Source: Hydrocarboniclastica marina
GTDB lineage: Bacteria; Pseudomonadota; Gammaproteobacteria; Pseudomonadales; Oleiphilaceae
Reading direction: 5' to 3'
DNA: 64,000 nt
NCBI RefSeq assembly: GCF_004851605.1
Contig: NZ_CP031093.1
Span: 1,364,001 to 1,428,000 of the forward strand
Shown here piece after piece: positions 8,949-17,512 of the stretch (its first letter is position 1; the number at the start of each line of letters is the position of its first letter). The translations under genes were made by a program, and so were the position numbers. The notes under the pieces are model-generated. The model was given only the letters and a program-made list of their open reading frames with translations, made no database searches and was not told the origin of the DNA.

Positions 8949-9713
8949 TTAGCGTTGCTGGGCGTCGAACTGCTGACCAGTTACACCCTGGCTATCGGGA
9001 CCCATAAGGTACAGGTAGGTGCCCATTATTTCATCCGGTGATGGATTTTGAGCCGGCGGCTCGCCCGGATAGGCCAGAACACGCATGCCGGTACGGGTAG
9101 CACCCGGGTTGATGGCGTTGACGCGGACCTGTTTGCCTTCACTTGACAGCTCATCCGCGAGCAGTTGATTGAGGCCTTCAATGCCGAACTTGGATATGGC
9201 GTAGGCGCCCCAATAGGCCCGGGCGGTGCGGCCGACCCCGGAAGAGGTGAGGATGATCGAAGGGTCGGGCGCTTGGCGCAGCAGCGGGATCATGGCCTGG
9301 GTCAGCATAACCGGGGCATGCAAATTGACCTGCATGACCTTGAGCCAGGTCTGCTCGTCGTAGTGTTCCAGGGGGGCGCGCTGGCCGAGGATACCCGCAT
9401 TCTGTAGGAGGCCATCAAGGCGACCGAAGGTCTCATCAATCTTGGTCGCCACGTCCTGATAGTCGTGGCTGGTGGCCCCTTCCAGGTTCAGGGGGAGTAT
9501 CGCCGGCTGCGGGCCACCGGCTGCCTCGATTTCATCATAGACTTTCTCCAGCTTGCTGGTGGTTCGCCCCAGCAACAATACGGTCGCGCCATGGGCTGCA
9601 TAGTGCAGAGCGGCGCTGCGGCCGATGCCATCGCCCGCGCCCGTCACCAGTATAACGCGGCCCTTCAGCAGGCCAGATGGCGCTTGATAGTCTTGTTTAC
9701 AGAGTATGGTCAT
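8949..9713 (-). CDS. yciK: YciK-type short-chain dehydrogenase/reductase
   Basis: SDR oxidoreductase with Rossmann motif TGAGDGIG and catalytic Tyr/Lys in YWGAYAISKFG, preceded by the active-site Ser in ILTSSGVGR. The 254-residue length and the start (YQAPSGLLKGRVILVTGAG) match YciK. Its substrate is not established; the family is conserved next to mupP and ubiG in pseudomonads. It starts 61 bases beyond the mupP stop and abuts the glutaredoxin-like gene, within a minus-strand run. Confidence 0.88.
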   Translation of the reverse strand: MTILCKQDYQAPSGLLKGRVILVTGAGDGIGRSAALHYAAHGATVLLLGRTTSKLEKVYDEIEAAGGPQPAILPLNLEGATSHDYQDVATKIDETFGRLDGLLQNAGILGQRAPLEHYDEQTWLKVMQVNLHAPVMLTQAMIPLLRQAPDPSIILTSSGVGRTARAYWGAYAISKFGIEGLNQLLADELSSEGKQVRVNAINPGATRTGMRVLAYPGEPPAQNPSPDEIMGTYLYLMGPDSQGVTGQQFDAQQR

Positions 9714-9774
9714 GGGGTCTCAGCACGAGGTGGATTTCAAGGGTGTTCTGGTGCAACCGCCGGGGCTGTCTCCA

Positions 9775-10479
9775 TCAGGCGTTGCGCGACTGCAGCCATT
9801 GTAGCAGCGCGGCTGCATCGTCAACGATCAGATCGGCCTGCCACTCGGCCAGTTTCTCGGGCTCTTCGATATAGCCATACCGGGCCGCAACCGTGAACAT
9901 ACCTGCCTCCCGGCCGGCCTGGATATCCCGCAGGTGATCGCCCACGTAAATACCTTTGCGCGGGTCGACGCCGAGCCGATCGGCCGCAAGCAGCAGTGAT
10001 TCCGGATGCGGTTTACGGTTGGTGACGTGGTCGGGACAGATGGTTACCGCACAACGATGGGCCAGCTCCAGCCCTTTGAGTAACGGCCCGGTGAAGCGCT
10101 CGGGCTTATTGGTGACGATACCCCACGGAATCGCGCGGGCTTCCAGCCAGGACAGTAGCGCGTCCATCCCCGGAAAGAGGCAACTGTCGACCGCCAGGTG
10201 CGCCTCATAGTGGTCCAGGAACTCGCCGTGAGTGCGCTCATAATCGGCATGTCCGGGTTCCAGCCCAAAGCCAAGCTTGACCATGGCACGGGCGCCGTTG
10301 GAGACGGACCGCCGGATCATGTCGGGAGGCAAACCCGGCAGGTTTTGCCTTTCACGCTGGGCGTTCAGGCAGGTGATGAAATCCGGCGCGGTGTCCAGCA
10401 GGGTGCCGTCCAGGTCAAAGAGAACCGTAGAAGGTGGACCGGGTTGTTCGTTTGATCTTTCTGTGGATCGGCTAACCAT
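9775..10479 (-). CDS. mupP: HAD-family phosphatase, probable N-acetylmuramate 6-phosphate phosphatase MupP
   Basis: HAD subfamily IA phosphatase with nucleophile motif FDLDGTLLDTAP, motif II in WGIVTNKPERF and motif III/IV in YVGDHLRDIQAGREAG. By sequence alone it could be called phosphoglycolate phosphatase (Gph). The position between ubiG and yciK is that of Pseudomonas MupP, which dephosphorylates MurNAc-6-P in cell wall recycling that bypasses de novo MurNAc synthesis. nagZ, from the same recycling route, is also in this window. I chose the ATG at 10479 because a GAGAG ribosome site lies upstream; an in-frame GTG at 10512 lacks one. Confidence 0.8.
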   Translation of the reverse strand: MVSRSTERSNEQPGPPSTVLFDLDGTLLDTAPDFITCLNAQRERQNLPGLPPDMIRRSVSNGARAMVKLGFGLEPGHADYERTHGEFLDHYEAHLAVDSCLFPGMDALLSWLEARAIPWGIVTNKPERFTGPLLKGLELAHRCAVTICPDHVTNRKPHPESLLLAADRLGVDPRKGIYVGDHLRDIQAGREAGMFTVAARYGYIEEPEKLAEWQADLIVDDAAALLQWLQSRNA

Positions 10480-10516
10480 AATCGCTCTCAGGTCACTCGT
10501 CGCTATACTCACTTGC

Positions 10517-11236
10517 TCAACTGGGTTTGCGCGCCTGCATAAGGTAGTTCACATCGACGTCGCGCCCCAGACGGTACTGCTTGGTTAAGGGGTTATAGGT
10601 CATCCCGGTGAGATCGCCGACATCGAGCCCGGCCTTGCGAATCCACTCGGCCATTTCCGAGGGACGGATAAATTTGCGCCAGTGGTGGGTGCCCTTGGGC
10701 AGCATCTTTAGCAGGTACTCGGCGCCAACAATGGCAAAAAGGAAGGACTTGGGGTTGCGGTTGATAGTGGAGACGAACAACTGGCCGCCGGGTTTGAGCA
10801 GCCGGGCGCAGGCCGTCAACACAGAGATTGGCTGTGGCACATGTTCCAGCATTTCCAGACAGGTGACGACGTCATACTGGCCGGGCTGCGCATCGGCCAG
10901 TTCCTCAACCGTAATCTGCCGGTAGTCTACCTTGGCTCCCGACTCCAGACAGTGAAGCCGAGCGACCGATAGCGGCGCCTCACCCATGTCAATGCCGGTC
11001 ACATGGGCGCCGCGGTTGGCCATACCTTCGCTAAGCAGGCCACCGCCACAACCGACATCGAGGGCTTTTTTGCCGGCCAGGGGGGCGCGCTGATCAATGT
11101 AGTTCAAGCGTAAGGGATTGATGTCGTGCAGTGGTTTGAACTCGCTGTTCGGGTCCCACCAACGGCTCGCCAGGGCCTCGAACTTGGCGATTTCCTGCGG
11201 GTCGACGTTGCTCCTGTTATCGGTTTGAGCGTTCAT
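10517..11236 (-). CDS. ubiG: Ubiquinone biosynthesis O-methyltransferase UbiG
   Basis: Class I SAM-dependent methyltransferase that performs both O-methylations in ubiquinone synthesis. The N-terminal [20 protein letters not shown] and the SAM site [16 protein letters not shown] are diagnostic, as is [18 protein letters not shown]. Length (239) is normal. An AGGAAA ribosome site precedes the ATG. It is followed closely by mupP and yciK, and mtaD lies upstream on the same strand, an arrangement I remember from Pseudomonas. Confidence 0.96.
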   Translation of the reverse strand: MNAQTDNRSNVDPQEIAKFEALASRWWDPNSEFKPLHDINPLRLNYIDQRAPLAGKKALDVGCGGGLLSEGMANRGAHVTGIDMGEAPLSVARLHCLESGAKVDYRQITVEELADAQPGQYDVVTCLEMLEHVPQPISVLTACARLLKPGGQLFVSTINRNPKSFLFAIVGAEYLLKMLPKGTHHWRKFIRPSEMAEWIRKAGLDVGDLTGMTYNPLTKQYRLGRDVDVNYLMQARKPS

Positions 11237-11327
11237 TCGACTTTTTCCTGTAGAGGTTTAACCGGGTGTTATTAACAGCTGGGCGAAGCTGGCAATGCGC
11301 ACAGCAGGCGCAACGGCTTGCCGAGTT

Positions 11328-12659
11328 TCAGTCGGCTTTTGCGATCTGACGGCTCCAGCGACCCACGCGGTCACGGAGCCCGATCAGGTCGATGCGTAAC
11401 AGCTCGCCGTCGCGCAGATGGATTTCGCCGTTGATCCAGCTATGGGAAACCTGGCGGGAATTCGTGCTGTACACCAGATGGGCGACCGGATCATAAACAG
11501 GTTGGATCAGAGGGTCGCTCATGTCTATCGCGATGAGGTCGGCGTACTTGCCTGTCTCGATTGACCCGAGCTCTGACTCTCTGCCCAGTGCCCGTGCGGC
11601 GTTGACGGTGGCCATTGCCAGCACCTGATGCGCGCTGACAGCAGCCGCATCGTTAGCCACAGCCTTGCCGACCAGCGCAGCGGTGCGCATCTCGCCAAGC
11701 AAATCATGGTCGTTATTGCTGGCTGCTCCGTCAGTGCCGAGGCACACATTGACCCCGGCCTGCTGGAGTCTATCGACGGGGCAGAACCCACTGGCCAGTT
11801 TGAGGTTGGACTCGGGGCAATGGATCACCTGGGTGCCGGTTTCAGCCAGCAGCTGGATATCATAATCATCCAGTTGCGTCATATGCACCGCCTGCAGCGC
11901 TGGCGAGAGCAGTCCCAGCTCAGCAAGGCGGCGCAGGGGACGCATGCCGGTTTTGCTCATGGCCTCCTCGATCTCATGCGCTGTCTCATGGAGGTGGATC
12001 TGAATGTTTGCACCCACTTGTTCAGCCAGCGTCGCCACCCGCAACAAAGGTTCATCCGATACGGTATAAGGCGCATGTGGGCCGAAAGCCACCTGTATGA
12101 ACTCGCTGGCGCGGAAGCTCTCGCGAACGGCCAGCCCTTTTTGGATATACTCATCGGGCCCGCTGGCCCAGTTGGTGGGGAAGTCCAGAACGGGAATGCA
12201 GATCTGCGCGCGCATGCGGTGCTGCTGGGCCACTTCGGCGGTAACGTCGGGGAAGAAATACATATCACTGAAAAAGGTTGTGCCACAGCGGAGCATTTCG
12301 GCCATCGCGAGCAACGTACCATCAGCAGCAAACTTCTCATCAACGAAACGGCCTTCGGCCGGCCAGATATGATCGTTAAGCCAGGTCAGCAACGGCAGGT
12401 CATCCGCCAGACCTCGGAACAGCGACATCGCCGCGTGCCCATGCATGTTGATCAGCCCGGGTGAGAGCAGATGATCCCTGAGCTCGACATGTTCAGCGGG
12501 ATTGTAGCGTTCCAGAGCCTGGACCGTTGGGCAAAGGTCTATGATTCGCCCGGCGTCCACGGCAACGCTATGATGATCCAGAACAACGCCCGCGGGAATA
12601 ACCGGCACCACCCAGCGCGCCGATATGAGCAGGTCGACCGGCCGTAATGCATCTGTCAT
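11328..12659 (-). CDS. mtaD: 5-methylthioadenosine/S-adenosylhomocysteine deaminase
   Basis: Amidohydrolase of the TrzA/ATZ family that deaminates methylthioadenosine to methylthioinosine (and often SAH). Metal ligands are His73 and His75 in INMHGHAAMS, a His in the HLHETAHE segment, and the late Asp in LGTDGAASNND. Length (443) fits. The substrate call is supported by context: mtnA is divergent next to it, and a methylthioinosine phosphorylase gene (mtnP) is at 48.5 kb. These make a complete MTA to MTI to MTR-1-P to MTRu-1-P route. A CGGAG ribosome site lies 8 bases upstream of the ATG. Confidence 0.9.
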   Translation of the reverse strand: MTDALRPVDLLISARWVVPVIPAGVVLDHHSVAVDAGRIIDLCPTVQALERYNPAEHVELRDHLLSPGLINMHGHAAMSLFRGLADDLPLLTWLNDHIWPAEGRFVDEKFAADGTLLAMAEMLRCGTTFFSDMYFFPDVTAEVAQQHRMRAQICIPVLDFPTNWASGPDEYIQKGLAVRESFRASEFIQVAFGPHAPYTVSDEPLLRVATLAEQVGANIQIHLHETAHEIEEAMSKTGMRPLRRLAELGLLSPALQAVHMTQLDDYDIQLLAETGTQVIHCPESNLKLASGFCPVDRLQQAGVNVCLGTDGAASNNDHDLLGEMRTAALVGKAVANDAAAVSAHQVLAMATVNAARALGRESELGSIETGKYADLIAIDMSDPLIQPVYDPVAHLVYSTNSRQVSHSWINGEIHLRDGELLRIDLIGLRDRVGRWSRQIAKAD

Positions 12660-12807
12660 TAGCGTGCTCCGTTAGCGCGTGATGTCCTGTGGGCCAGGGG
12701 AAACTTTCCTGTGTCGGGACGATCTAGAGTGTCCCGAAGTATACCGGCTTGATCCGGGCCGGTCACTGGCATTGCGCCGACTTGTCGCAGCCCAGGGCCC
12801 GGCGGGA

Positions 12808-12837
12808 TTACCGTCGATAAACAGTCTTCCTTATAAT
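12808..12837 (+). promoter_or_regulatory. Probable mtnA promoter
   Basis: A perfect TATAAT lies at 12832-12837 with a weak -35 (TTACCG, 12808-12813) 18 bases upstream. It places transcription start near 12844, which rules out the earlier in-frame ATG at 12836 and favours the ATG at 12875. Confidence 0.5.
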
Positions 12838-12874
12838 GCCAGCCTCGTCTTTTTGCCGTTTCTCCGGAGATTTC

Positions 12875-13972
12875 ATGACGCATAAAAATTCCCCAGAAAA
12901 AGTTCACGCCCTGGTCTGGGAGGACGGCTGTCTGCGCATGCTTGACCAGCGTCTGCTCCCAGCGGAAGAGGTATGGCTGGAATGTACGGATGTTGAATCT
13001 GTGGTAGAGGGGATACGTGGCATGGCCGTGCGCGGAGCCCCCGCGATAGGCATCGCCGCAGCTTATGGCGTAGCGCTCGCCGCGCTTGAGGTTTCGCATG
13101 ACCCTGACTGGCGGGATCAGATTGCTGCCCATGTTGAGCGCCTGGCCCAGTCTCGGCCCACCGCTGTCAACCTTTTCTGGGCGCTTGAGCGCATGCGTCA
13201 GAGCCTGGCCGGCTGCAATAGCCTGGGCATTGCCCGCTCGGTGCTGACAGCCGAGGCCGTTGCCATTCACCAGGAGGATGCGGAGGCCAATCAAGTGATG
13301 GGACGGCTGGCACGCGATCTGATGCTTGAGAACGCGAGCGGGCCCTTTGCCATTCTGACCCACTGCAATACGGGGGCTTTGGCGACCGGGGGCTATGGCA
13401 CCGCGCTGGGGGCGATTCGTAGCGTCTGGGACGCAGGTTTTCTCAGCCGGGTCTATGCGGACGAAACACGGCCCTGGCTTCAGGGTGCGCGGCTGACGGC
13501 ATGGGAGCTCCTGCGTGAAGGATTACCTGTTGTGCTTAATTGCGACGGCGCGGCCGCTCAGATACTGAGGGGCGGCGAGGTCAAATGGGTAATTGTCGGT
13601 GCCGACCGCATCACGGCTAATGGTGACGTTGCCAATAAAATCGGCACTTATGGGCTGGCAATTCTGGCCAGACATCATGGGGTTGGCGTCATGGTGGTTG
13701 CGCCTTCATCCACTGTGGATATGTCGCTGCCCACAGGCGCGTCCATTCCGATCGAGCAGCGCGACGGTTGCGAAGTGAAATCGATCCAGGGGAAAACGAT
13801 TGCCCCTGCGGGTGTGGAGGCGTTCAACCCGGTTTTCGATGTGACGCCCGCCGGTCTTATTGATGTGATTGTCACTGAAAGAGGCGTAGTGCGTCGGCCC
13901 GATATGTCGGGCATGGCGAGACTTTTTAACGACCAGGCCAGCGGCTCAGTGCCCGGGCAGGCGAGTCAGTGA
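12875..13972 (+). CDS. mtnA: S-methyl-5-thioribose-1-phosphate isomerase
   Basis: Isomerises methylthioribose-1-P to methylthioribulose-1-P in methionine salvage. Family motifs: [17 protein letters not shown] (substrate loop), [19 protein letters not shown] (catalytic Cys) and [18 protein letters not shown] (catalytic Asp). The eIF2B-like C-terminal fold ends in [20 protein letters not shown]. Length is about 365 residues from the chosen start, which has a CGGAGA ribosome site and a TATAAT box upstream; a 13-residue longer reading begins inside that -10 element. The gene is divergent from mtaD. The stop codon lies inside a 20-bp tandem repeat. Confidence 0.94.
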   Translation: MTHKNSPEKVHALVWEDGCLRMLDQRLLPAEEVWLECTDVESVVEGIRGMAVRGAPAIGIAAAYGVALAALEVSHDPDWRDQIAAHVERLAQSRPTAVNLFWALERMRQSLAGCNSLGIARSVLTAEAVAIHQEDAEANQVMGRLARDLMLENASGPFAILTHCNTGALATGGYGTALGAIRSVWDAGFLSRVYADETRPWLQGARLTAWELLREGLPVVLNCDGAAAQILRGGEVKWVIVGADRITANGDVANKIGTYGLAILARHHGVGVMVVAPSSTVDMSLPTGASIPIEQRDGCEVKSIQGKTIAPAGVEAFNPVFDVTPAGLIDVIVTERGVVRRPDMSGMARLFNDQASGSVPGQASQ

Positions 13973-13996
13973 ACAGGCAGGCGAATCAGTGAGCAG
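13937..13996. repeat. 20-bp tandem repeat spanning the mtnA stop codon
   Basis: Two units (13957-13976 and 13977-13996) differ at 2 of 20 positions. Each contains TCAGTGA, the first of which holds the mtnA stop. A degenerate unit (about 13/20 identical) precedes them at 13937-13956 inside the gene, and a truncated start of another follows. Confidence 0.8.
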
Positions 13997-14022
13997 GCAA
14001 GTAAGACGGAACAGGGGCAGCG

Positions 14023-14823
14023 TCAGCCCCCGGTGCCCTTTTTGCCCCTGGCTTTACTGCTTCGGTTTGCGGTTGTTTTTTTCGTGCCTGCGTCGCCGTC
14101 CGCTTCGTCCTTCGGTGCGGAGGTTATGGCTTCCTGTTCGGCGACGAAATGCAGCGACATTTCGAATGCTGAACGGGTGAACTGGAGTACGTGGGCGAAA
14201 CCCTCATCAGAGAGCTTGCGCGCCTCATCATGCCGGCGATAGATATTGATGAATTCACGCTCCCGCTCAAAGTGCAGGGGTAGACGGCCCAGTCCCCAGC
14301 CATCCATGACACGCCAAAGGTCGGGGTTGTAGGTGCGGGTGTACTTGAGAATAAAAGGCACGGGGTCATTGCGGGCCAACAGCGCCGCCAATCGGAGAAT
14401 CAGCTCAAAGGAAAGGGTGGCCGTGCCATTTTCTGCGGCCTCGAGAACGCTCTTGTCTCGAAGGTCCAGTGCTTCAGCCATCTCATTGACCGTAAGCCCG
14501 GCGACTTCCCGCAGATCCCGAAGCCCTCGACCAGCTGCGAGCATGGCTTTCAACTGATCCTGGGATCCCATCAGTGCCCGGCCGACCTTGAGGGATGTGC
14601 CAGTGGTGCGCCGCGCAAGCCGAAACGCGAACCCCGTCAGGTCGCCTAGTCTTTCCAATAAGGTGACATCATCAGGCAGTTCCGGGTCATTTTCACCGGC
14701 CGCCTCATCCGCTGAGTCCGGCCGGGACTGCAACCGGTCGATTTTTTCCATGGAGTCGAGCGTGTGAAGTGAATCCTTGAGGAGTTCCTCCAGTGCCTGG
14801 GATTTCTCGTCGTCAGTTGCCAT
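14023..14823 (-). CDS. XRE-family helix-turn-helix protein
   Basis: Predicted cytoplasmic DNA-binding protein of about 266 residues. The HTH is central (about 105-160: LRDLREVAGLTVNEMAEALD, then SVLEAAENGTATLSFELILR). It is preceded by an acidic N-terminus with an amphipathic stretch (LLERLGDLTGFAFRLARRTTG) and followed by a conserved C-terminal region and a lysine/arginine-rich tail (KKTTANRSSKARGKKGTGG). I chose the ATG at 14823 because GGAAGG lies 6 bases upstream; a GTG at 14829 would place the ribosome site on the start. It is convergent with mtnA. Target genes are unknown. Confidence 0.8.
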   Translation of the reverse strand: MATDDEKSQALEELLKDSLHTLDSMEKIDRLQSRPDSADEAAGENDPELPDDVTLLERLGDLTGFAFRLARRTTGTSLKVGRALMGSQDQLKAMLAAGRGLRDLREVAGLTVNEMAEALDLRDKSVLEAAENGTATLSFELILRLAALLARNDPVPFILKYTRTYNPDLWRVMDGWGLGRLPLHFEREREFINIYRRHDEARKLSDEGFAHVLQFTRSAFEMSLHFVAEQEAITSAPKDEADGDAGTKKTTANRSSKARGKKGTGG

Positions 14824-14886
14824 TAACACCCTTCCGGCAATTAAACTGCTTGCTCAGGTTGCAGCCAGGAACTCAGCGAAGTTCAC

Positions 14887-14956
14887 CATCCAGCTATATC
14901 ACTCAACTACGTCATCCAGCTATAACACTAAACTACGTCATCCAGGTACATCACCG
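14887..14956. repeat. 26-bp tandem repeat spanning the prc stop codon
   Basis: Two full units (14887-14912 and 14913-14938) differ at 2 of 26 positions. A third, partial unit (14939-14956) includes the prc stop codon (14951-14953) and runs into the coding end. The array fills most of the gap between prc and the XRE gene. Confidence 0.85.
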
Positions 14957-17146
14957 TTTCCCCAGTACAGAGACGGCTTCATCCGGAGTGTTAATGGACG
15001 CAAAGTGCTTGCTGAGCTCCAGCAGGTCAGCCATGATCTCGCCCGCTTCCCGTGACACGAAATCTGGCTCGGCGCCACCATTGGGATTGGCCATACGCTC
15101 CTCCTGATGCTCCTCCCAGCCTTTGATATCTTCAAACGGTTCCTTGTTCTCAAGTTCCCTGCGGGTATTGATGACCCGCAGCTGCCTACGTTCCATATCG
15201 GTCTGGTACGACTTCCGGTCCGCCGAGTTCAAGCTGACGTAGTCACGGGCTCTCTGCTCCTTTCGCAGCGCGATTTCTTCGAGCAGCAACTGATAGAACG
15301 GGTTTTCGGCAATGCGTGTTTCGTGCCGTGTTTTCAGATCTTCCAGCACAGGCTGGAAGTCAAAGTAATTCTTGTGTTCGACAGCATCGATCTGATCCCA
15401 GGGCAGGGCGTAGTCCAGCGCATCCTCGCCAATTTCCTCTTTGTCTATGAGGCTGGGAACAACGATGTCGGGCAGCACTCCACGATGTTGGGTGCTGTCC
15501 CCCGAAACCCGGTAGAACTTTGACTGAGTGATTTTCAACTGGCCGTGATTGAGCGGCCGGATCGCCTGGACTGTGCCCTTTCCGAACGTTTGCGAGCCCA
15601 TCACCAGGCCGCGATTGTAGTCCTGGATGGCACCGGCAAATATCTCTGAAGCCGATGCACTCATGCGGTTCACAAGCGATATCATTGGCCCATCCCAGAC
15701 GACTTCGTTGTCTGGATCACCCATAACATCGATATCATTGTCCGGACTGCGTATCTGAACGGTCGGGCCCTGTTCGATAAAAAGCCCAACCAACGAGTTG
15801 GCTTCCTGTAAAGCGCCACCGCCGTTGTCCCTGAGGTCAATTACCAGTGCGTCCATACCGTCGTCCTTGAGTTCTTCAAGCAGTTTCTGGACGTCACGGG
15901 TCGTGCTTCGGTAATTGGGATCTCCCGCCTGCATAGCCTGAAAGTCGGCGTAGAACGTGGGGATGGTTATGACGCCAACCTTCCAGTCCTTGCCATTGCG
16001 CTCAAGCTCCAACATATGACTTTGGGCCGCCTGTTCCTCAAGCTTCACCTGATCGCGGGTGATGACGACCTCTTTGGCAACTGAGTCATCTGCGGCGCTG
16101 GATGGCAACACCTCCAGACGCACCTTAGAGTCTTTGGGGCCACGTATCAGGTCAACGACCTCATCAAGGCGCCAGCCGATGACGTTGGTCATCTCGCCTT
16201 CTTCTCCCTCGCCGACGCCGATGATGCGGTCTGCCGGACTTAACTGACCCTGGCTCGACGCCGGGCCGCCCGGAACCAAGCGGACCACTTTGGTGTATTC
16301 GTTGTCGCTCTGCAGAACTGCGCCGATGCCTTCAAGGGAGAGGGACATATTAATGTTGAAGTTTTCGGAAACCTGGGGAGAAAAATAGTTGGTGTGCGGA
16401 TCCCAGACCCCGGTGAATGCGTTCATCCAGGTCTGGAACGCGTCTTCGCTGCGGCCCTGGTATGCACGGTTGAGCTGGCTTTTATAGCGCCGCATGAGGC
16501 TGTCGGCTATTTCTTCGTCGTCCTTGCCATTGAGCTTCATCCCAAGTACCTGGTTCATCAGGCGCTTGCGCCACAATGTATCCAAGGCATCGGCATCCTT
16601 GGCCCACGGCTGGTCCTCGCGGTTGACCTGCAGCGTATCCCGCGTTGAGAAGTCAAATTTGTCCAGGCCCTGCTCAAGCTGTGCAACCACGAACTCAAGC
16701 CGTTCTATCATGCGCTTCTGATAGCGGTTGTAGATCATGAACGCCGGATCAAGACGTCCGGTTTTAAGTGCATCGTCCATGCGGGTCCGCAAAGGCTCGA
16801 ATTCGTCGATATCTGAACGGGTGAGATACAGCCGCTGACTGTCGAGGCTGTCGAGATAGGCCTCATAGATTCTGCCTGAGAGAACGTCGTCGATGTTCTG
16901 GTCACGGAAGTGCGTGAACTGCAGCTGCCGCGCGATCAGGATGCTCGCACGGGACTGCTCGACGGTTGGCTGGACCGGTGAAAACGTCGCTTCGCTGCTG
17001 GTCGTGGTGCCTGGGGTACTGCTGTTATTGGCGGTCAGGGGCGCTGGCCATATCACGCCGAAAAACAGGCCCAGCGCCAAAGCTGCGAAGAGCAGCGAAA
17101 AACGATGGGTAAATGCATTACTGGCTGTATTACGGGCTTTCATCAT
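14951..17146 (-). CDS. prc: Carboxy-terminal (tail-specific) processing protease
   Basis: Periplasmic S41-family protease (Prc/Tsp) that degrades or trims proteins from nonpolar C-termini, including lytic cell-wall enzymes. It has an N-terminal membrane/signal segment (FSLLFAALALGLFFGVIWPA), a PDZ region (SLEGIGAVLQSDNEYTKVVR, then GGPASSQGQLSPADRIIGVG), the substrate-channel motif ALVIDLRDNGGGALQEA and the catalytic Ser region VNRMSASASEIFAGAIQDY followed by GSQTFGKGTVQ (catalytic Lys). The C-terminal DUF3340-like region is present. Length (731) is normal. Two adjacent ATGs exist at the start. Its stop lies in a 26-bp tandem array. Confidence 0.95.
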   Translation of the reverse strand: MMKARNTASNAFTHRFSLLFAALALGLFFGVIWPAPLTANNSSTPGTTTSSEATFSPVQPTVEQSRASILIARQLQFTHFRDQNIDDVLSGRIYEAYLDSLDSQRLYLTRSDIDEFEPLRTRMDDALKTGRLDPAFMIYNRYQKRMIERLEFVVAQLEQGLDKFDFSTRDTLQVNREDQPWAKDADALDTLWRKRLMNQVLGMKLNGKDDEEIADSLMRRYKSQLNRAYQGRSEDAFQTWMNAFTGVWDPHTNYFSPQVSENFNINMSLSLEGIGAVLQSDNEYTKVVRLVPGGPASSQGQLSPADRIIGVGEGEEGEMTNVIGWRLDEVVDLIRGPKDSKVRLEVLPSSAADDSVAKEVVITRDQVKLEEQAAQSHMLELERNGKDWKVGVITIPTFYADFQAMQAGDPNYRSTTRDVQKLLEELKDDGMDALVIDLRDNGGGALQEANSLVGLFIEQGPTVQIRSPDNDIDVMGDPDNEVVWDGPMISLVNRMSASASEIFAGAIQDYNRGLVMGSQTFGKGTVQAIRPLNHGQLKITQSKFYRVSGDSTQHRGVLPDIVVPSLIDKEEIGEDALDYALPWDQIDAVEHKNYFDFQPVLEDLKTRHETRIAENPFYQLLLEEIALRKEQRARDYVSLNSADRKSYQTDMERRQLRVINTRRELENKEPFEDIKGWEEHQEERMANPNGGAEPDFVSREAGEIMADLLELSKHFASINTPDEAVSVLGKR

Positions 17147-17455
17147 CTTAGGTTCCGGCAGCGGACAGGTTCGGCATCCGGTAGTCGTTTACGACGGATA
17201 TGTATGTTTGCATTGTAGGCACGCGGAACAGGTACGGCTACCGCGCGGGGCCAAAGCGGGTGCATTTCGTATTACCATACCGCAAGGCCTGACGCTACGC
17301 TACGGTGGGCCAGAACGCTCAGCCTGAGGGAAGTCTCGGTTGGCCCGCCGCCCGCGCAGAGCCTGGCGCGCCATTCTCGAGGAATGGTTGCGCCGGCTTC
17401 GGGGGGTTGGACCGCTATGTTGCGGATAAGTTCGACGGGTGATGAGCCCGGGACC
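17147..17455. other. Intergenic region upstream of prc
   Basis: The gap between prc and the fadJ-like gene (both minus strand) should hold the prc promoter, but I cannot pick a convincing -35/-10 pair. The part next to the fadJ-like gene is the tandem repeat described separately. I see no gene or RNA in the rest. Confidence 0.4.
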
Positions 17456-17512
17456 GTGGCCCCGGGATGATATCGGAAGCCCTGGATGCTATAGGAGGCT
17501 TTGGATGCTAAC
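17456..17512. repeat. 19-bp tandem repeat spanning the fadJ-like stop codon
   Basis: Three units of 19 bp: 17494-17512 (contains the stop at 17508-17510), 17475-17493 (14/19 identical to the first) and a more degenerate 17456-17474 (12/19 identical to the second). Each has a GGATG core. Confidence 0.7.
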
